From: Rothia aerolata
Lineage (GTDB): Bacteria; Actinomycetota; Actinomycetes; Actinomycetales; Micrococcaceae
NCBI RefSeq assembly: GCF_014635585.1
Contig: NZ_BMDC01000002.1
Coordinates: forward strand, 310,001-374,000
Length of the DNA: 64,000 nt
Direction of reading: 5' to 3'
The notes below the pieces were generated by a model, which had not been told where the DNA came from, did no database searches, and was given only the letters and a program-made list of their open reading frames with translations. The position numbers were made by a program, and so were the translations under genes. Positions 1 through 10,089 of the stretch are shown here, piece by piece (the stretch's first letter is position 1; the number at the start of each line of letters is the position of its first letter).

Positions 1-2
1 TG

Positions 3-410
3 GTGGTGACCGTTCAGCGGGGTCTCTTTCTGCTGGAGGACCCCTCGCTGGCTTCGGTTCTGCTGGGGCTGGGCATGATTGTGCTTCCGCTCATCGGCGG
101 CTGGGCCATGGTACGCGAGATTATTTTTGGTTCGAAAGTGCAGCAGATGGCCAAGGAGATGGACGCCGCCGGGGAACTGCCCGAGGACACCCTGCCCCGC
201 TCTGCCTCGGGGCGTGTAGACCGGGCGGCAGCCGATGCTGAATTTGAGAAATTCCGCCTTCCCCTGGAGGAAGATCCTGGCAACTGGAAAAACTGGTTCA
301 ATATCTCCACCCTCTACGGAGCGGCGGGCGACCGCAAACGCGCCCGCAAGTCCATGCGCACCGCCATTGCCCTGCGGGCGGGAAAAACCGATGTTGACAT
401 GAGTGTTTGA
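3..410 (+). CDS. Membrane-anchored protein with TPR-like C-terminus (5' end outside window)
   Basis: The reading frame is open to the left edge, so the true start probably lies outside the window; the GTG at 3 is only the first possible start inside it. The visible part has one hydrophobic segment at about residues 17-40, a charged linker, and a C-terminal stretch (about 80-125) with the spacing of a tetratricopeptide-like helix pair (P-x-N-W-x-x-W-F-N-I-S-x-L-Y). A membrane-anchored protein with a short TPR-like tail is a reasonable reading. It ends 64 bases before dapA on the same strand, which suggests co-transcription. Function is unknown to me. Confidence 0.6.
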   Translation: MVTVQRGLFLLEDPSLASVLLGLGMIVLPLIGGWAMVREIIFGSKVQQMAKEMDAAGELPEDTLPRSASGRVDRAAADAEFEKFRLPLEEDPGNWKNWFNISTLYGAAGDRKRARKSMRTAIALRAGKTDVDMSV

Positions 411-474
411 TTCAATAGGGTCAAACAAGGAAAAAATACGGCGAAACACTGATAAACCGGGTAGGCTTTTGAAT

Positions 475-1410
475 ATGTCTGAGTCATCACGAAACACTAA
501 AGGTACTTTTGCAGACCCCATCTTTGGCCGTTTGCTCACCGCTATGGTTACTCCCTTCACATCAGACGGTGCTGTGGATGAGCAGAAGACCGCCGAGCTG
601 GCAGAAGATTTGGTGGCTCGCGGCCATGACGGCCTGATTGTCTGCGGTACCACCGGTGAGTACTCCACCATGACCGATGAGGAAAACGAACAGGTTTTCC
701 GCATCGTTAAAGAAGCGGTGGGTCAGAAGGCAAAGATTGTTGCCGGGGTTGGCTCCAACGATACCGCCCACACCCTGCACCTGACTAAGCTGGCAGAGGG
801 CGTTGGCGTTGACGGTCTGCTGGTGGTGACTCCCTACTACAACAAGCCCACCCAGGCTGGCCTGAAGGCCCACTTCACTGCGGTGGCCGATGCCGCCGAG
901 ACCCCCGTGATGCTCTACGACATTCCCGGCCGTGCCGGTATTCCCATCCAGCCCGATACCTACAAGGCTCTGGCGGAACACAAGAATATTGTGGCGGTCA
1001 AAGACGCCAAGGCAGACTTTGGTGCGGCAACCGAGGTCATGGCAGCTACCGACCTGCAGTTCTACTCGGGGGACGACGGCTTGACCCTTCCCTGGCTGAG
1101 CATGGGAGCTGTTGGTCTGGTGGGTGTGACCACCCACGTGGCACCCGAGCTCTTCCGCCAGCTAATTGACGCTACTGTTGGCCAGGATTTGGCCCGCGCC
1201 CAGGAGCTTCACCTCAAGCTTGCCCCCGTGGTAGCCGCAACTATGACCCGCGTTCCCGGTTGCGTCTCCGCAAAGAAAATTCTTTCCTGGCAGGGAAAGC
1301 TGGACTCAGCTTTCGTTCGCCTGCCGCACGTGGAACCTACCACCGAAGAAGAGGCGCTCATTCGAGCAGACCTTGAAAACTCGGTGGTGGCAGACACCCT
1401 CATTCGATAG
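475..1410 (+). CDS. dapA: 4-hydroxy-tetrahydrodipicolinate synthase
   Basis: This cytoplasmic class I aldolase condenses pyruvate with aspartate semialdehyde, the first committed step to diaminopimelate and lysine. The 311-residue product has the family marks: GTTGE (58-62), YYNKP (121-125), the active-site tyrosine in LYDIPGR (Tyr148), and the Schiff-base lysine in AVKDAKA (Lys176). The frame is open upstream to 403, but homology to the family begins near residue 15 of the ATG form at 475, so I take that start, although its ribosome site is weak. A strong hairpin follows the gene. dapF, a later step of the same pathway, lies 15 kb downstream. Confidence 0.95.
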   Translation: MSESSRNTKGTFADPIFGRLLTAMVTPFTSDGAVDEQKTAELAEDLVARGHDGLIVCGTTGEYSTMTDEENEQVFRIVKEAVGQKAKIVAGVGSNDTAHTLHLTKLAEGVGVDGLLVVTPYYNKPTQAGLKAHFTAVADAAETPVMLYDIPGRAGIPIQPDTYKALAEHKNIVAVKDAKADFGAATEVMAATDLQFYSGDDGLTLPWLSMGAVGLVGVTTHVAPELFRQLIDATVGQDLARAQELHLKLAPVVAATMTRVPGCVSAKKILSWQGKLDSAFVRLPHVEPTTEEEALIRADLENSVVADTLIR

Positions 1411-1429
1411 ATAAGAAAAAGCTGGTGAA

Positions 1430-1475
1430 GCGGGCTCACGAACCATAGATATGGGAGGTTCGTGAGCTCGCTTTT
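1430..1475 (+). terminator. Rho-independent terminator after dapA
   Basis: A 15-bp stem pairs 1430-1444 (gcgggctcacgaacc) with 1457-1471, with one G-U type mismatch and a 12-base loop. It is followed by TTTT at 1472-1475. It separates dapA from the RNase J gene. Confidence 0.8.
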
Positions 1476-1497
1476 ACCGTGAAAAGAAAGGCCCTCG

Positions 1498-3210
1498 ATG
1501 GCAATTATTGAATCTGAGCTACGGATGCCCAGAAAACTGAAAAAAGATACCCTGCGCGTGGTACCGCTGGGTGGTCTGGGCGAAGTCGGCCGTAACATGA
1601 CCGTCTACGAAATCAACGGCAAGCTGCTGGTGGTTGACTGCGGCGTGCTCTTTCCCGAAGAATCTCAGCCCGGCGTTGACTTGATTCTGCCCGATCTGAA
1701 CTACATCAAGGATCGCCTCAACGATATTGTTGCTGTGGTGCTGACCCACGGCCACGAAGACCATATCGGCGCCGTGCCCTACCTGCTCAAGCGTCGTCCT
1801 GACATTCCCCTGATCGGCTCCGAACTCACCCTGGCGTTGATCGAGGCTAAGCTGGCCGAGCACCGCATCAAACCCTACACCCTCACCGTCAAGGAAGGCC
1901 AGGTGGAGACCTTCGGCCCCTTCGAGTGCGAGTTCGTGGCGGTCAACCACTCCATTCCCGATGCGCTGGCAGTATTCCTGCGTACCCCCGCCGGTAAGGT
2001 GCTGCACACCGGCGACTTCAAGATGGACCAGCTGCCCCTCGACGGTCGCCTGACCGACCTGCGCCACTTTGCGCGCCTGGGGGAGGAGGGCATTGACCTC
2101 TTCCTACCCGATTCCACCAACGCTGAGGTTCCCGGTTTCACCCCCACCGAGAAGAACATCGGTAAGGTGCTCTCCAACGTCTTCCGCGACGCCAAGCAGC
2201 GCATTATCGTGGCCTCCTTCTCATCCCATGTGCACCGCGTTCAGCAGGTGCTGGACGCCGCCCACGAACGCGGCCGCAAGGTGGTGCTGGTGGGTCGCTC
2301 GATGGTGCGCAACATGACCATCGCCGAGAAGCTGGGCTACCTCGATGTCCCCGAGAACACCCTGGTGGATTTGAAGAAGATTGATAACTACCGCCCCGAT
2401 GAAATCGTGATGATGTGCACCGGCTCCCAGGGCGAGCCCATGGCTGCGCTGTCGCGTATGGCATCTGGCGACCACAAGATTCAGGTGGAAGAGGGCGATA
2501 CCATTGTTCTTGCTTCCTCGCTGATTCCCGGTAACGAAACATCGGTCTTCCGCGTGATCAACGCCCTGCTGAAGCTCGGTGCCGACGTGGTGCACAAGGG
2601 CAATGCCAAGGTGCACGTCTCCGGCCACGCTGCCGCGGGCGAGCTGCTCTACTGCTACAACATTCTCCAGCCTAAGAACGTGATGCCGGTGCACGGCGAG
2701 GTTCGCCACCTGCTGGCCAACGGTAACCTGGCTATGGAAACCGGAATTCCCGCTGAGAATGTGATTCTGGCGGAGGGCGGTACCGTGGTGGATCTGCGCG
2801 ACGGTAAGGCAGAAATCGTGGGCCAGGTTAAGTGTGACTACGTCTATGTGGACGGCCGCTCGGTCGGCGAAATCACCGAGGACGACCTCAAGGATCGCCG
2901 CGTGCTGGGCGAGGAGGGCTTCGTATCGATTGTGACCGTGATTGACCGCGAAACCAAGCGGGTTGTCTCCGGCCCCGACATTCACGCCCGAGGTATTGCA
3001 GAAGCCGATTCGGTCTTCGACGACATTACCCCCAAGATTGCCGCAGCGCTCGAGGACGCCCTGCACCAGGCGCCGTCCAAGATTCACACCACCCACCAGC
3101 TTCAGCAGATCGTGCGCCGTACCATCGGCGCCTGGGTGGCCCGTCGCCTGCGCCGCAAGCCCATGATTATTCCGGTTGTGGTGGAAAACCCTACCGAAAC
3201 TGAGAACTAA
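1498..3210 (+). CDS. rnj: Ribonuclease J
   Basis: The 570-residue product is a metallo-beta-lactamase/beta-CASP nuclease with both endonuclease and 5'-to-3' exonuclease activity in its family, used for mRNA decay and rRNA maturation. The zinc-binding motif THGHEDH is at residues 83-89 (His84, His86, Asp88, His89). The HTGDFK motif and the C-terminal histidine loop (VHVSGHAAAGEL) are also visible. The length matches actinobacterial RNase J. The ATG at 1498 has AAGAAAGG seven bases upstream; a second ATG at 1525 is less well supported. The gene is flanked by hairpins on both sides, so it is probably its own transcript. Confidence 0.95.
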   Translation: MAIIESELRMPRKLKKDTLRVVPLGGLGEVGRNMTVYEINGKLLVVDCGVLFPEESQPGVDLILPDLNYIKDRLNDIVAVVLTHGHEDHIGAVPYLLKRRPDIPLIGSELTLALIEAKLAEHRIKPYTLTVKEGQVETFGPFECEFVAVNHSIPDALAVFLRTPAGKVLHTGDFKMDQLPLDGRLTDLRHFARLGEEGIDLFLPDSTNAEVPGFTPTEKNIGKVLSNVFRDAKQRIIVASFSSHVHRVQQVLDAAHERGRKVVLVGRSMVRNMTIAEKLGYLDVPENTLVDLKKIDNYRPDEIVMMCTGSQGEPMAALSRMASGDHKIQVEEGDTIVLASSLIPGNETSVFRVINALLKLGADVVHKGNAKVHVSGHAAAGELLYCYNILQPKNVMPVHGEVRHLLANGNLAMETGIPAENVILAEGGTVVDLRDGKAEIVGQVKCDYVYVDGRSVGEITEDDLKDRRVLGEEGFVSIVTVIDRETKRVVSGPDIHARGIAEADSVFDDITPKIAAALEDALHQAPSKIHTTHQLQQIVRRTIGAWVARRLRRKPMIIPVVVENPTETEN

Positions 3211-3258
3211 GGGCTAAGTTAAACATAAAGTTTAAACTTATAACGTTCACCTGATCAC

Positions 3259-3294
3259 GCGGAGACCCTTCAAGTAAAACTTGAGGGTCTCCGC
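3259..3294 (+). terminator. Hairpin after RNase J gene
   Basis: The arm 3259-3274 (gcggagacccttcaag) pairs with 3280-3294 (cttgagggtctccgc) with one bulged T and a five-base loop. No long T tract follows, so it may act as a terminator or protect the transcript end. Confidence 0.6.
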
Positions 3295-3317
3295 CTGACC
3301 TTGATATTACGGGAAGT

Positions 3318-6300
3318 ATGGCACCACGAAGCTCATCTAACCGAGCCGGTACATCCAAGGCCGGTACCAAGAAGAAAACCACCTCGAAAGCGGCAGGAAA
3401 CCGCAGCACCGGAACCCGTAAGAGGGCCGGTGCTACAGCTGTTAATGAGACTCAGCCCAACTGGTTCGCCCGCCTGATTGTGGGCACCTGGGTGAGCCTG
3501 GCCCACACCGTCGGTGCTGCTGTGCGCCGCATGGGTCACCTGCGCACCGACCTTGCCCCGGAAGACCGTAGGGACGGCGGCGCCCTGCTCGTGCTGGTCT
3601 TTGGGCTCATTACTGCCGGAGTGGAGTGGTGGGCCTGGCGCACCGCCGATACCTATTCCTGGATTGAGTGGCCCGTTCGTGCCTGGCACGTGGCGGTGGG
3701 TGGAACCTTCGGCCAGGCGGCCCTGGTAATTCCCATCTTCTGCCTGATTTTTTCGCTGAGAATTTTCCGGCATCCGCTGGCGGTACACGATAACAACCGC
3801 ATTGCTTTAGGCCTGCTGGTGATGGTGATTGCCTTCTCTATGCTGGGCGCCAAGCTGGCCGGTTACCCCACTCTGGCGGGCGGTTTTGAAGCGGTCTGGT
3901 CTGGCGGTGGCATGGTGGGGCTGATTCTTGGTGCCCCCGCCCAGCGTCTGGTGGGCGGCATCAGCTTCTTTGAATGGTTGCTCATTGCCCTGGTGTTTTT
4001 GATTGGCCTGCTCATTGCCACCAAAACCCCCATCCGTCATATCTGGCCCAAGACCGTGCACATTATGGGTATCTTGCTGGGAGAGTCCCCTGCCCGGCCG
4101 CAGGCTGATTCCTCTTCCTCCCGCGATTTTGATCGGATTTCTGATTCCGAACACCACGACCGTAGCTACCTCTACGATGACGAGTTGCCTGCCGAACCCA
4201 AGCAGCGCGGCGGCCTGCTGGCCTGGCTGGGTTTTGGTCGTTCTCAGAAGGACGATCGTCGCCTCGACCGCTATGACGGCGACGAGGCCTTTGAGACCGC
4301 CCTGCTCTCTGAGGATTATGAGATTTACGAGGAGCACCTGCCCGCTGAATCTGGCTCTGCCGGTTCCGTTGTTGCCGGTTCCCGGAGGAAGAACCGGCGG
4401 GAGAAGACCGACACCCAGGCCTTTGATGTGATGGCCCCGGCCCGGGGCAAGAAGTCGCGCACCGAGAAGAAGCGCAAACGCGGTGAGCTCTTTGACCAGG
4501 GCCAGTACGAGCAGACCGCGGCAGAAGATAGTGCAGCTGACTCGACTTTCTACGCTGAGAGTGATGCTCCGGCCCAGCGACTGGCCCAGGCGCAGAACGC
4601 CGCCGCCCAGTACGGCCGCCTGCCCGAGCCCGAGGCTATTCCTGACGGTGCAGAGACTGAGGATGACGCCGTGGTGGCTGATTCTTCCACCGCCGCCGAG
4701 ACCTTCTTTCCGGCACCGGCAGCCCCTGCTGCCCCGCCCCCGAGCTCGCCGGCGGCAAGCGAGCAGCCCCAGCGGCGTCCTGAATCTCAGCCTGCCCCGG
4801 CTGCGCCCCGAACCATCGCCAACAACACCGTGACCGCGCAGACCAATGATCCGCGCCCGGCGCAGGTAGTGGAATCCTCGACCGGCAGCTACGAGCTCCC
4901 CGAGGAATCCATGCTGGAGGCAGGCCCGCCCGCCAAGGAATCCTCCGAGGTCAACGAGCAGGTGGTCGAGGCTCTGACCAACGTGCTGGAGCAGTTCAAC
5001 GTAGACGCCGAAGTCACCGGCTTCTCCCGCGGACCCACCGTGACCCGCTACGAAATTGAGCTGGGCCCCGGTACCAAGGTGGAGCGAGTTACCGCCCTGT
5101 CAAAGAACATCTCCTACGCGGTGGCAAGCGCTGACGTGCGTATTCTCTCGCCCATTCCCGGTAAGTCGGCCATCGGCATTGAGATTCCCAATACCGACCG
5201 CGAGACCGTTTCGCTGGGCGATGTGCTGCGCTCGCCGCAAGCCCACCAGAATAGCCACCCCATGATTATGGGCGTGGGTAAGGACGTTGAGGGCGGCTTC
5301 GTGCTGGCCAACCTGGCCAAGATGCCTCACATGCTGGTGGCAGGTGCAACCGGTGCCGGTAAGTCCTCCTTCGTGAACTCGATGATTACCTCGATTCTCA
5401 TGCGTTCCACCCCCGACCAGGTGCGCATGGTGATGGTGGACCCCAAGCGCGTGGAACTGACCGCCTACGAGGGCATTCCGCACCTGATTACCCCCATTAT
5501 CACCAACCCCAAGAAGGCAGCCGAGGCGCTGCAGTGGGTGGTGCGGGAGATGGACGCCCGCTACGACGACCTAGCCCACTATGGCTACAAGCACATTGAT
5601 GACTTCAACAAGGCGGTCAAGGCGGGCAAGATTCAGCCCGACCCCGGCTCCCAGCGCAAGATTAAGGCCTACCCCTACCTGCTGGTGATCGTGGACGAGC
5701 TGGCGGACCTCATGCTGGTGGCTCCCCGCGATGTTGAAGAGTCGATTGTTCGCATTACCCAGCTGGCGCGTGCTGCCGGTATCCACCTGGTGCTGGCAAC
5801 CCAGCGCCCCTCGGTAGACGTGGTGACCGGTCTGATTAAGGCCAACGTGCCCTCCCGCCTTGCCTTCGCCACCTCATCTGTCACCGACTCCCGCGTGGTG
5901 CTCGACCAGCCCGGTGCTGAAAAGCTCATCGGCCAGGGCGATGCGCTCTTCCTGCCCATGGGTGCCTCCAAGCCCATGCGTGTTCAGGGCGCCTGGGTGG
6001 GTGAATCTGAGATTCACGAGATCGTGGAGCACGTGAAGACCCAGATGCCGGCGGTCTACAAGGAAGACGTTTTCCAGGCAGCTGAAAAGAAGAAGATTGA
6101 CGAGGACATCGGAGACGATCTCGACGACCTGCTGCGCGCGGCTGAACTGGTGATTACCACCCAGTTCGGTTCCACCTCCATGCTGCAACGTAAGCTGCGC
6201 GTGGGCTTCGCCAAGGCGGGCCGCCTCATGGACCTGATGGAATCCCGCGAAATCGTGGGCCCCTCCGAGGGATCCAAGGCCCGCGACGTGCTGGTGACCC

Positions 6301-6479
6301 CCGAAGACCTGCCCGCTGCCCTGGCCCGGATTCGCGGCGAAGAGCCGCCGGCACCGGCGGCAGCCGCCGCAGCGCCGTCCTCAGATCCGCTAGCCGAGAG
6401 CGGCGAAGTAGCCGTTGACTACTACGATTCCGCCGACACCGAGGAGTCAGAAGATGCCTGGAACCTCACCGGGCGATAG
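3318..6479 (+). CDS. ftsK: DNA translocase FtsK
   Basis: A 1053-residue septal DNA pump that clears chromosome DNA from the closing septum and acts with XerCD at dif. Order of parts: a basic N-terminus; four or five membrane segments between about residues 85 and 240; a long acidic and proline/alanine-rich linker (about 250-530); the RecA-like motor with Walker A GATGAGKS at 676-683 and a Walker B region ([12 protein letters not shown]); and a C-terminal winged-helix gamma domain (about 930-1010), the part that reads KOPS sequences in the family. The length is normal for actinobacterial FtsK. pgsA follows 29 bases later and may be co-transcribed. Confidence 0.96.
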   Translation: MAPRSSSNRAGTSKAGTKKKTTSKAAGNRSTGTRKRAGATAVNETQPNWFARLIVGTWVSLAHTVGAAVRRMGHLRTDLAPEDRRDGGALLVLVFGLITAGVEWWAWRTADTYSWIEWPVRAWHVAVGGTFGQAALVIPIFCLIFSLRIFRHPLAVHDNNRIALGLLVMVIAFSMLGAKLAGYPTLAGGFEAVWSGGGMVGLILGAPAQRLVGGISFFEWLLIALVFLIGLLIATKTPIRHIWPKTVHIMGILLGESPARPQADSSSSRDFDRISDSEHHDRSYLYDDELPAEPKQRGGLLAWLGFGRSQKDDRRLDRYDGDEAFETALLSEDYEIYEEHLPAESGSAGSVVAGSRRKNRREKTDTQAFDVMAPARGKKSRTEKKRKRGELFDQGQYEQTAAEDSAADSTFYAESDAPAQRLAQAQNAAAQYGRLPEPEAIPDGAETEDDAVVADSSTAAETFFPAPAAPAAPPPSSPAASEQPQRRPESQPAPAAPRTIANNTVTAQTNDPRPAQVVESSTGSYELPEESMLEAGPPAKESSEVNEQVVEALTNVLEQFNVDAEVTGFSRGPTVTRYEIELGPGTKVERVTALSKNISYAVASADVRILSPIPGKSAIGIEIPNTDRETVSLGDVLRSPQAHQNSHPMIMGVGKDVEGGFVLANLAKMPHMLVAGATGAGKSSFVNSMITSILMRSTPDQVRMVMVDPKRVELTAYEGIPHLITPIITNPKKAAEALQWVVREMDARYDDLAHYGYKHIDDFNKAVKAGKIQPDPGSQRKIKAYPYLLVIVDELADLMLVAPRDVEESIVRITQLARAAGIHLVLATQRPSVDVVTGLIKANVPSRLAFATSSVTDSRVVLDQPGAEKLIGQGDALFLPMGASKPMRVQGAWVGESEIHEIVEHVKTQMPAVYKEDVFQAAEKKKIDEDIGDDLDDLLRAAELVITTQFGSTSMLQRKLRVGFAKAGRLMDLMESREIVGPSEGSKARDVLVTPEDLPAALARIRGEEPPAPAAAAAAPSSDPLAESGEVAVDYYDSADTEESEDAWNLTGR

Positions 6480-6508
6480 GGTAGAGATAAGAGAAGAAAG
6501 GCACGATC

Positions 6509-7108
6509 ATGAGTGAAACTCAGACTGCTTCAAACTGGAACCTACCCAACGTTTTGACCAGCATCCGTATTCTGATGGTGCCGGTTTTCATCTGGCTCAT
6601 GTGGGTGGGCGGGCCCCTGGGCGATGACTCGCTGGCCGCCCGCTGGTGGGCTCTGGCGGTCTTCATTCTGGCGATGATCACCGACTGGCTCGACGGTTCC
6701 ATCGCGCGATCGCGCAACCTGATTACCAGCTTCGGTAAGATTGCTGACCCGATTGCAGACAAGCTGCTCACCGGCGCTGCCTTTGTGTTGCTCTCAATGC
6801 TGGGGGAGCTGTGGTGGTGGGTCACCATCGTGATTCTGGTGCGCGAGTGGGGCATTACCATCATGCGTTTCTTTGTGATTCGCTACGGGGTAATGGCTGC
6901 CGGTAAGGGTGGCAAACTCAAGACCGTGCTTCAGACCGTGGCCCTGGTGCTGCTGGTGGCGCCCCTGGGGCAGCTGGGTAGCTGGGCGCTGGTTCCCGGC
7001 TACGTGGTGATGGCGGCGGTGGTGGTAATTACCGTGCTGACCGGCCTGGACTACGTGAAGAAGGCTGCTGAACTGCGCCGGGACTACCTGGCGAAAAACG
7101 GCTCCTAG
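6509..7108 (+). CDS. pgsA: CDP-diacylglycerol-glycerol-3-phosphate 3-phosphatidyltransferase family protein
   Basis: An integral membrane enzyme of the CDP-alcohol phosphatidyltransferase family, which in this subfamily makes phosphatidylglycerol phosphate. The signature D-G-x2-A-R-x8-G-x3-D-x3-D is complete: Asp62, Gly63, Ala66, Arg67, Gly76, Asp80, Asp84. Four to five hydrophobic segments are visible in 199 residues. The ATG at 6509 has GAAAGG upstream. Position after ftsK and before pncC is the standard actinobacterial order and supports the pgsA call over the closely related phosphatidylinositol phosphate synthase. A strong terminator follows. Confidence 0.92.
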   Translation: MSETQTASNWNLPNVLTSIRILMVPVFIWLMWVGGPLGDDSLAARWWALAVFILAMITDWLDGSIARSRNLITSFGKIADPIADKLLTGAAFVLLSMLGELWWWVTIVILVREWGITIMRFFVIRYGVMAAGKGGKLKTVLQTVALVLLVAPLGQLGSWALVPGYVVMAAVVVITVLTGLDYVKKAAELRRDYLAKNGS

Positions 7109-7121
7109 ACCTTTACTTGAG

Positions 7122-7160
7122 GCTCCCTCCCATAGTTGAATGGGAGGGAGCTTTTGTTTT
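7122..7160 (+). terminator. Rho-independent terminator after pgsA
   Basis: A perfect 11-bp stem (gctccctccca, 7122-7132, with 7141-7151) has an eight-base loop and is followed by TTTTGTTTT. Confidence 0.9.
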
Positions 7161-7199
7161 CTAAGCTCCGCCTATAGCCGAACTCGATGAGGAGTAACC

Positions 7200-7721
7200 A
7201 TGGCCGAGTCAACCGAAACCAACCCGATTGTTGTAGTGGAGCAGGATCCCGTGCGCGCCGCTGCACCGCTGGTGGCGCTGGCTACCCGGCAGGGGGCAAC
7301 TATCGCTTCAGCAGAGTCGCTGACCGGCGGAATGCTGGGGGAGGCGATCTGCTCGATTGCCGGTGCCTCGGCGGTTTACCTGGGCGGGGTGATCTCCTAT
7401 GCCTCCTCGGTGAAAGAGTCGGTGCTGGGGGTTTCGGGCGAGCTCCTGGCTGAGCGGGGTTCTGTTGACCCGGACGTCGCTTCTGCTATGGCCGAGCGCA
7501 CCGCGGTTATCTGCGGGGCTGACTTTGGAATCGCAACCACCGGAGCCGCGGGACCGGAACCCCACGACGGTAAGCCGGTGGGCAGGGTCTACATCGGCGT
7601 GTATGGCCCCGCCGGGGCTCGGGTCGTGGAGAAAAACTATGAGGGAGACCGGCAGGATATTCGCCAGCAGGCCACTTTCGATGCCCTACAGATTCTTTAC
7701 CGCGAGATTGCAGACGCCTAA
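7200..7721 (+). CDS. pncC: Nicotinamide-nucleotide amidohydrolase PncC (CinA C-terminal family)
   Basis: The 173-residue product is the stand-alone CinA C-terminal domain, which in characterised members deamidates nicotinamide mononucleotide to nicotinate mononucleotide in NAD recycling. The family motif SAESLTGG is at 37-44, followed by GVISYA (63-68) and the glycine-rich TTGAAGP loop. There is no N-terminal molybdopterin-binding domain. The ATG at 7200 has GAGGAG nearby. In Actinomycetota this gene is commonly found beside clgR and recA, as here; the name cinA is also used. Confidence 0.9.
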   Translation: MAESTETNPIVVVEQDPVRAAAPLVALATRQGATIASAESLTGGMLGEAICSIAGASAVYLGGVISYASSVKESVLGVSGELLAERGSVDPDVASAMAERTAVICGADFGIATTGAAGPEPHDGKPVGRVYIGVYGPAGARVVEKNYEGDRQDIRQQATFDALQILYREIADA

Positions 7722-7853
7722 GCTGTTTACCAAGTTCCCAGCAAATGTTCAGAAATAATTGGGGAAAAAGGGGAATGAAAACACAGGTTCCTGCTGTTAT
7801 ATAGTATGCAAGCCTTGAGTTACCGGTTGAGACGGCCACGGGTGTGGTGGTAC

Positions 7854-7866
7854 GTCACAGAGTGAC
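7854..7866. promoter_or_regulatory. Short palindrome in the clgR upstream region
   Basis: GTCAC-aga-GTGAC is a 5+3+5 inverted repeat about 105 bases before the clgR-like gene, in a 250-base gap otherwise without genes. It could be an operator. I found no clear match in the gap to the ClgR box known from Corynebacterium. Confidence 0.3.
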
Positions 7867-7971
7867 ACAAGATAAAAGAAAGCTTGCGTATCAACCGAAA
7901 TAGGTTAGGCTAATGAAAACCGCTCTCGGCAGATAGCCGGGGCGACTGAATACCAGGAGTTAGGTATAAAA

Positions 7972-8421
7972 ATGACTAAGCAGCCCGTATCCGTGAACGG
8001 TGTCGTCCGTTGGAAGGATGTGGGTCAGTCCGCAAAAACTGCGCCTGCACCCCATGAGCAGAAGGAAATCCTTCTTCGCCATGCTATTGGTGAGGTGCTC
8101 CGTGATGTCCGCCAGCGCCAGGGTCGCACTCTGCGCGAGGTCTCTCACTCCGCCCGCGTTTCGCTGGGCTACCTGAGTGAGGTCGAGCGTGGTCAGAAGG
8201 AGGCTTCATCGGAGCTTCTGGCATCTATCTGCGAGGCACTGGATATTTCACTCTCTAAGATGCTCCGCGAGGTCTCAGACCGCATGGCAGTTGAAGAGGG
8301 CATCAATGTTCCCGACACTGTTCCTACCGAATTTTCTGAGCAGTTCAAGCGTGAATACGGTATCGCCGCAACCTCCTCTAAGGATATTCCCGGCGCTGAG
8401 CCCCTGGCCCAGTCACGCTAG
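7972..8421 (+). CDS. clgR: XRE-family transcriptional regulator, ClgR-like
   Basis: A 149-residue cytoplasmic DNA-binding protein with a single Cro/CI-type helix-turn-helix at about residues 37-97 (motif [21 protein letters not shown]). The N-terminus and C-terminal tail are of the ClgR/PopR type, which activates clp protease and some repair genes in actinobacteria. The gene lies between pncC and DUF3046-recA, its usual site. ATG at 7972 has AGGAGT upstream. A strong terminator follows, so it is monocistronic. The clgR name rests on position plus the HTH sequence. Confidence 0.85.
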   Translation: MTKQPVSVNGVVRWKDVGQSAKTAPAPHEQKEILLRHAIGEVLRDVRQRQGRTLREVSHSARVSLGYLSEVERGQKEASSELLASICEALDISLSKMLREVSDRMAVEEGINVPDTVPTEFSEQFKREYGIAATSSKDIPGAEPLAQSR

Positions 8422-8441
8422 TCCCGTAAAGATTTAGAGGG

Positions 8442-8479
8442 TTGCGCACCGGCTCTGAGCCGGTGCGCAATTTTTGTTT
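8442..8479 (+). terminator. Rho-independent terminator after clgR
   Basis: A perfect 13-bp stem (ttgcgcaccggct with agccggtgcgcaa, 8442-8470) has a three-base loop and is followed by TTTTTGTTT. Confidence 0.92.
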
Positions 8480-8504
8480 GTGCTTGAATATGTGAGGAGG
8501 GTGC

Positions 8505-8726
8505 ATGAAACTGAGTGAATTCTGGTATGCCATGGAGTATGAGTTTGGTGAAGCGTATTCGCGGGTTCTGGCACGGGATTTGGTGCTGGGCCAGTGTGAC
8601 AATATGACGGTGCTCCAGGCGCTGGAGAGCGGAGTGCCGGTACGTGATGTCTGGTGGGCAGTTTGTGATACTCAGGAACTTCCTGAGTCTCGCCGTTTTG
8701 GCCCGGATATTGCCCCCAAATCCTAG
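8505..8726 (+). CDS. DUF3046 family protein
   Basis: A 73-residue protein of a family that is confined to Actinomycetota and almost always sits just before recA. It starts MKLSEFWYAMEYEFGEAY and ends in a loop with W-W-A-V-C-D, both typical. There is no membrane segment. ATG at 8505 has GAGGAGG six bases upstream. Its biochemical role is not known; its constant place beside recA suggests a link to recombination, which is only inference. The recA SOS box begins 48 bases after its stop. Confidence 0.88.
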   Translation: MKLSEFWYAMEYEFGEAYSRVLARDLVLGQCDNMTVLQALESGVPVRDVWWAVCDTQELPESRRFGPDIAPKS

Positions 8727-8774
8727 GCGTGTTCTACCGGTGTTCTAAAAAATCTGCGAAACTGTGGATTAAAC

Positions 8775-8790
8775 TAGAAAACATGTTCGA
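8775..8790. promoter_or_regulatory. LexA (SOS) box upstream of recA
   Basis: TAGAAAACATGTTCGA matches the Gram-positive/actinobacterial SOS pattern TCGAACNNNNGTTCGA with a perfect right half and a left half with two changes. It lies about 150 bases before the recA ATG. lexA itself is in this window at 22.1 kb. Confidence 0.7.
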
Positions 8791-8941
8791 ATACCGGTAA
8801 GCTCTGTACACAGAGACCAATAATCGAAGAAATTTGGCGAATTTATCCACAGATTCGAAAAATCGCCTTATTTTGTCAGTCGCTACCCCTACTGTGGTTG
8901 TGAAAGTTCTTTCCACTTGGGTTTAGAGTGAGGTAAAAACA

Positions 8942-10069
8942 ATGGCAGCTAAAGCTCGTAACAACCAGCAGGTTGGCCGCGTATCTGAAGAGGGCCGCGA
9001 AAAAGCGCTCGAAGCAGTAATGGCGCAGATCGATAAAAACTACGGTAAGGGTGCAGTGATGCGCCTGGGCGATAAAGAGGCCGTGAAGGTTGAGACCATC
9101 TCAACCGGCGCCCTGTCTCTTGATGCCGCCCTGGGTATTGGTGGTCTGCCCCGTGGCCGCGTGATTGAGGTCTACGGCCCTGAGTCTTCCGGTAAAACCA
9201 CCGTTGCCCTGCACGCGGTAGCTAACGTGCAGAAGGCGGGCGGTATTGCTGCCTTCATCGATGCTGAACACGCCCTGGATCCCGTCTATGCTGCCAAGCT
9301 GGGCGTTGATACCGATGCCCTGCTGGTTTCCCAGCCCGATACCGGTGAGCAGGCGCTGGAAATCATGGACATGCTGGTGGGCTCCGGCTCCGTTGACATT
9401 GTGGTGGTTGACTCGGTGGCTGCGCTGGTACCCCGCGCTGAAATCGAGGGTGAGATGGGGGATTCCCACGTGGGTCTACAGGCTCGCCTCATGTCCCAGG
9501 CCCTGCGTAAGATTACCGGCCGCCTTTCTCAGACCGGCACCACCGCAATCTTCATTAACCAGCTGCGCGAGAAAATCGGCGTCTTCTTCGGCTCGCCCGA
9601 AACCACCACCGGTGGTAAGGCGCTGAAGTTCTACGCTTCGGTCCGCATCGACATTCGCCGCATTGAGACCCTCAAAGACGGCGCTAACCCCATCGGCAAC
9701 CGCACCCGCGCCAAGATCGTCAAAAACAAGATGGCTCCGCCCTTCAAGCAGGCAGAGTTCGATATTCTCTACGGCGAGGGAATCTCGGTTGAGGGCGGCA
9801 TCATTGACATGGGCGTTGAAAACGGAATTGTGAAGAAGTCCGGCGCCTGGTTTACCTACGAGGGCGACCAGCTGGGGCAGGGCAAGGAAAACGTACGCCG
9901 CTTCCTCAAAGACAACCCCGAGCTGGCCGAGGAAATCAAGTACAAGACCCTGGTCAAGCTGGGCATTATTGAAGATGAAGATGCAGACAAGCCCGATTCC
10001 GCAGAAGATATTGCTGATGAGTTCAGCGAGGAGATCGATCCGCTGGATGCTGTCAGCGAGAACTTCTAA
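8942..10069 (+). CDS. recA: Recombinase RecA
   Basis: The 375-residue strand-exchange ATPase also acts as co-protease for LexA cleavage. Walker A is GPESSGKT (79-86). The conserved core is complete, including loop regions and NQLREK, and the C-terminus is acidic, as is normal. No intein is present. ATG at 8942 follows GAGGTAAAAACA. An SOS box lies upstream, and recX follows after a 231-base gap filled by a large inverted repeat. Confidence 0.98.
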   Translation: MAAKARNNQQVGRVSEEGREKALEAVMAQIDKNYGKGAVMRLGDKEAVKVETISTGALSLDAALGIGGLPRGRVIEVYGPESSGKTTVALHAVANVQKAGGIAAFIDAEHALDPVYAAKLGVDTDALLVSQPDTGEQALEIMDMLVGSGSVDIVVVDSVAALVPRAEIEGEMGDSHVGLQARLMSQALRKITGRLSQTGTTAIFINQLREKIGVFFGSPETTTGGKALKFYASVRIDIRRIETLKDGANPIGNRTRAKIVKNKMAPPFKQAEFDILYGEGISVEGGIIDMGVENGIVKKSGAWFTYEGDQLGQGKENVRRFLKDNPELAEEIKYKTLVKLGIIEDEDADKPDSAEDIADEFSEEIDPLDAVSENF

Positions 10070-10089
10070 GTTCTAGCCTGTTGGTAGCA

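Noticed and set aside
2221-3096. Long open frame on the - strand opposite the RNase J gene
   Set aside because: It mirrors the codon pattern of the real gene, has no family similarity and no ribosome site. Such frames occur opposite many GC-rich genes here (also at 46368-47372, 57149-58180, 39482-40186).
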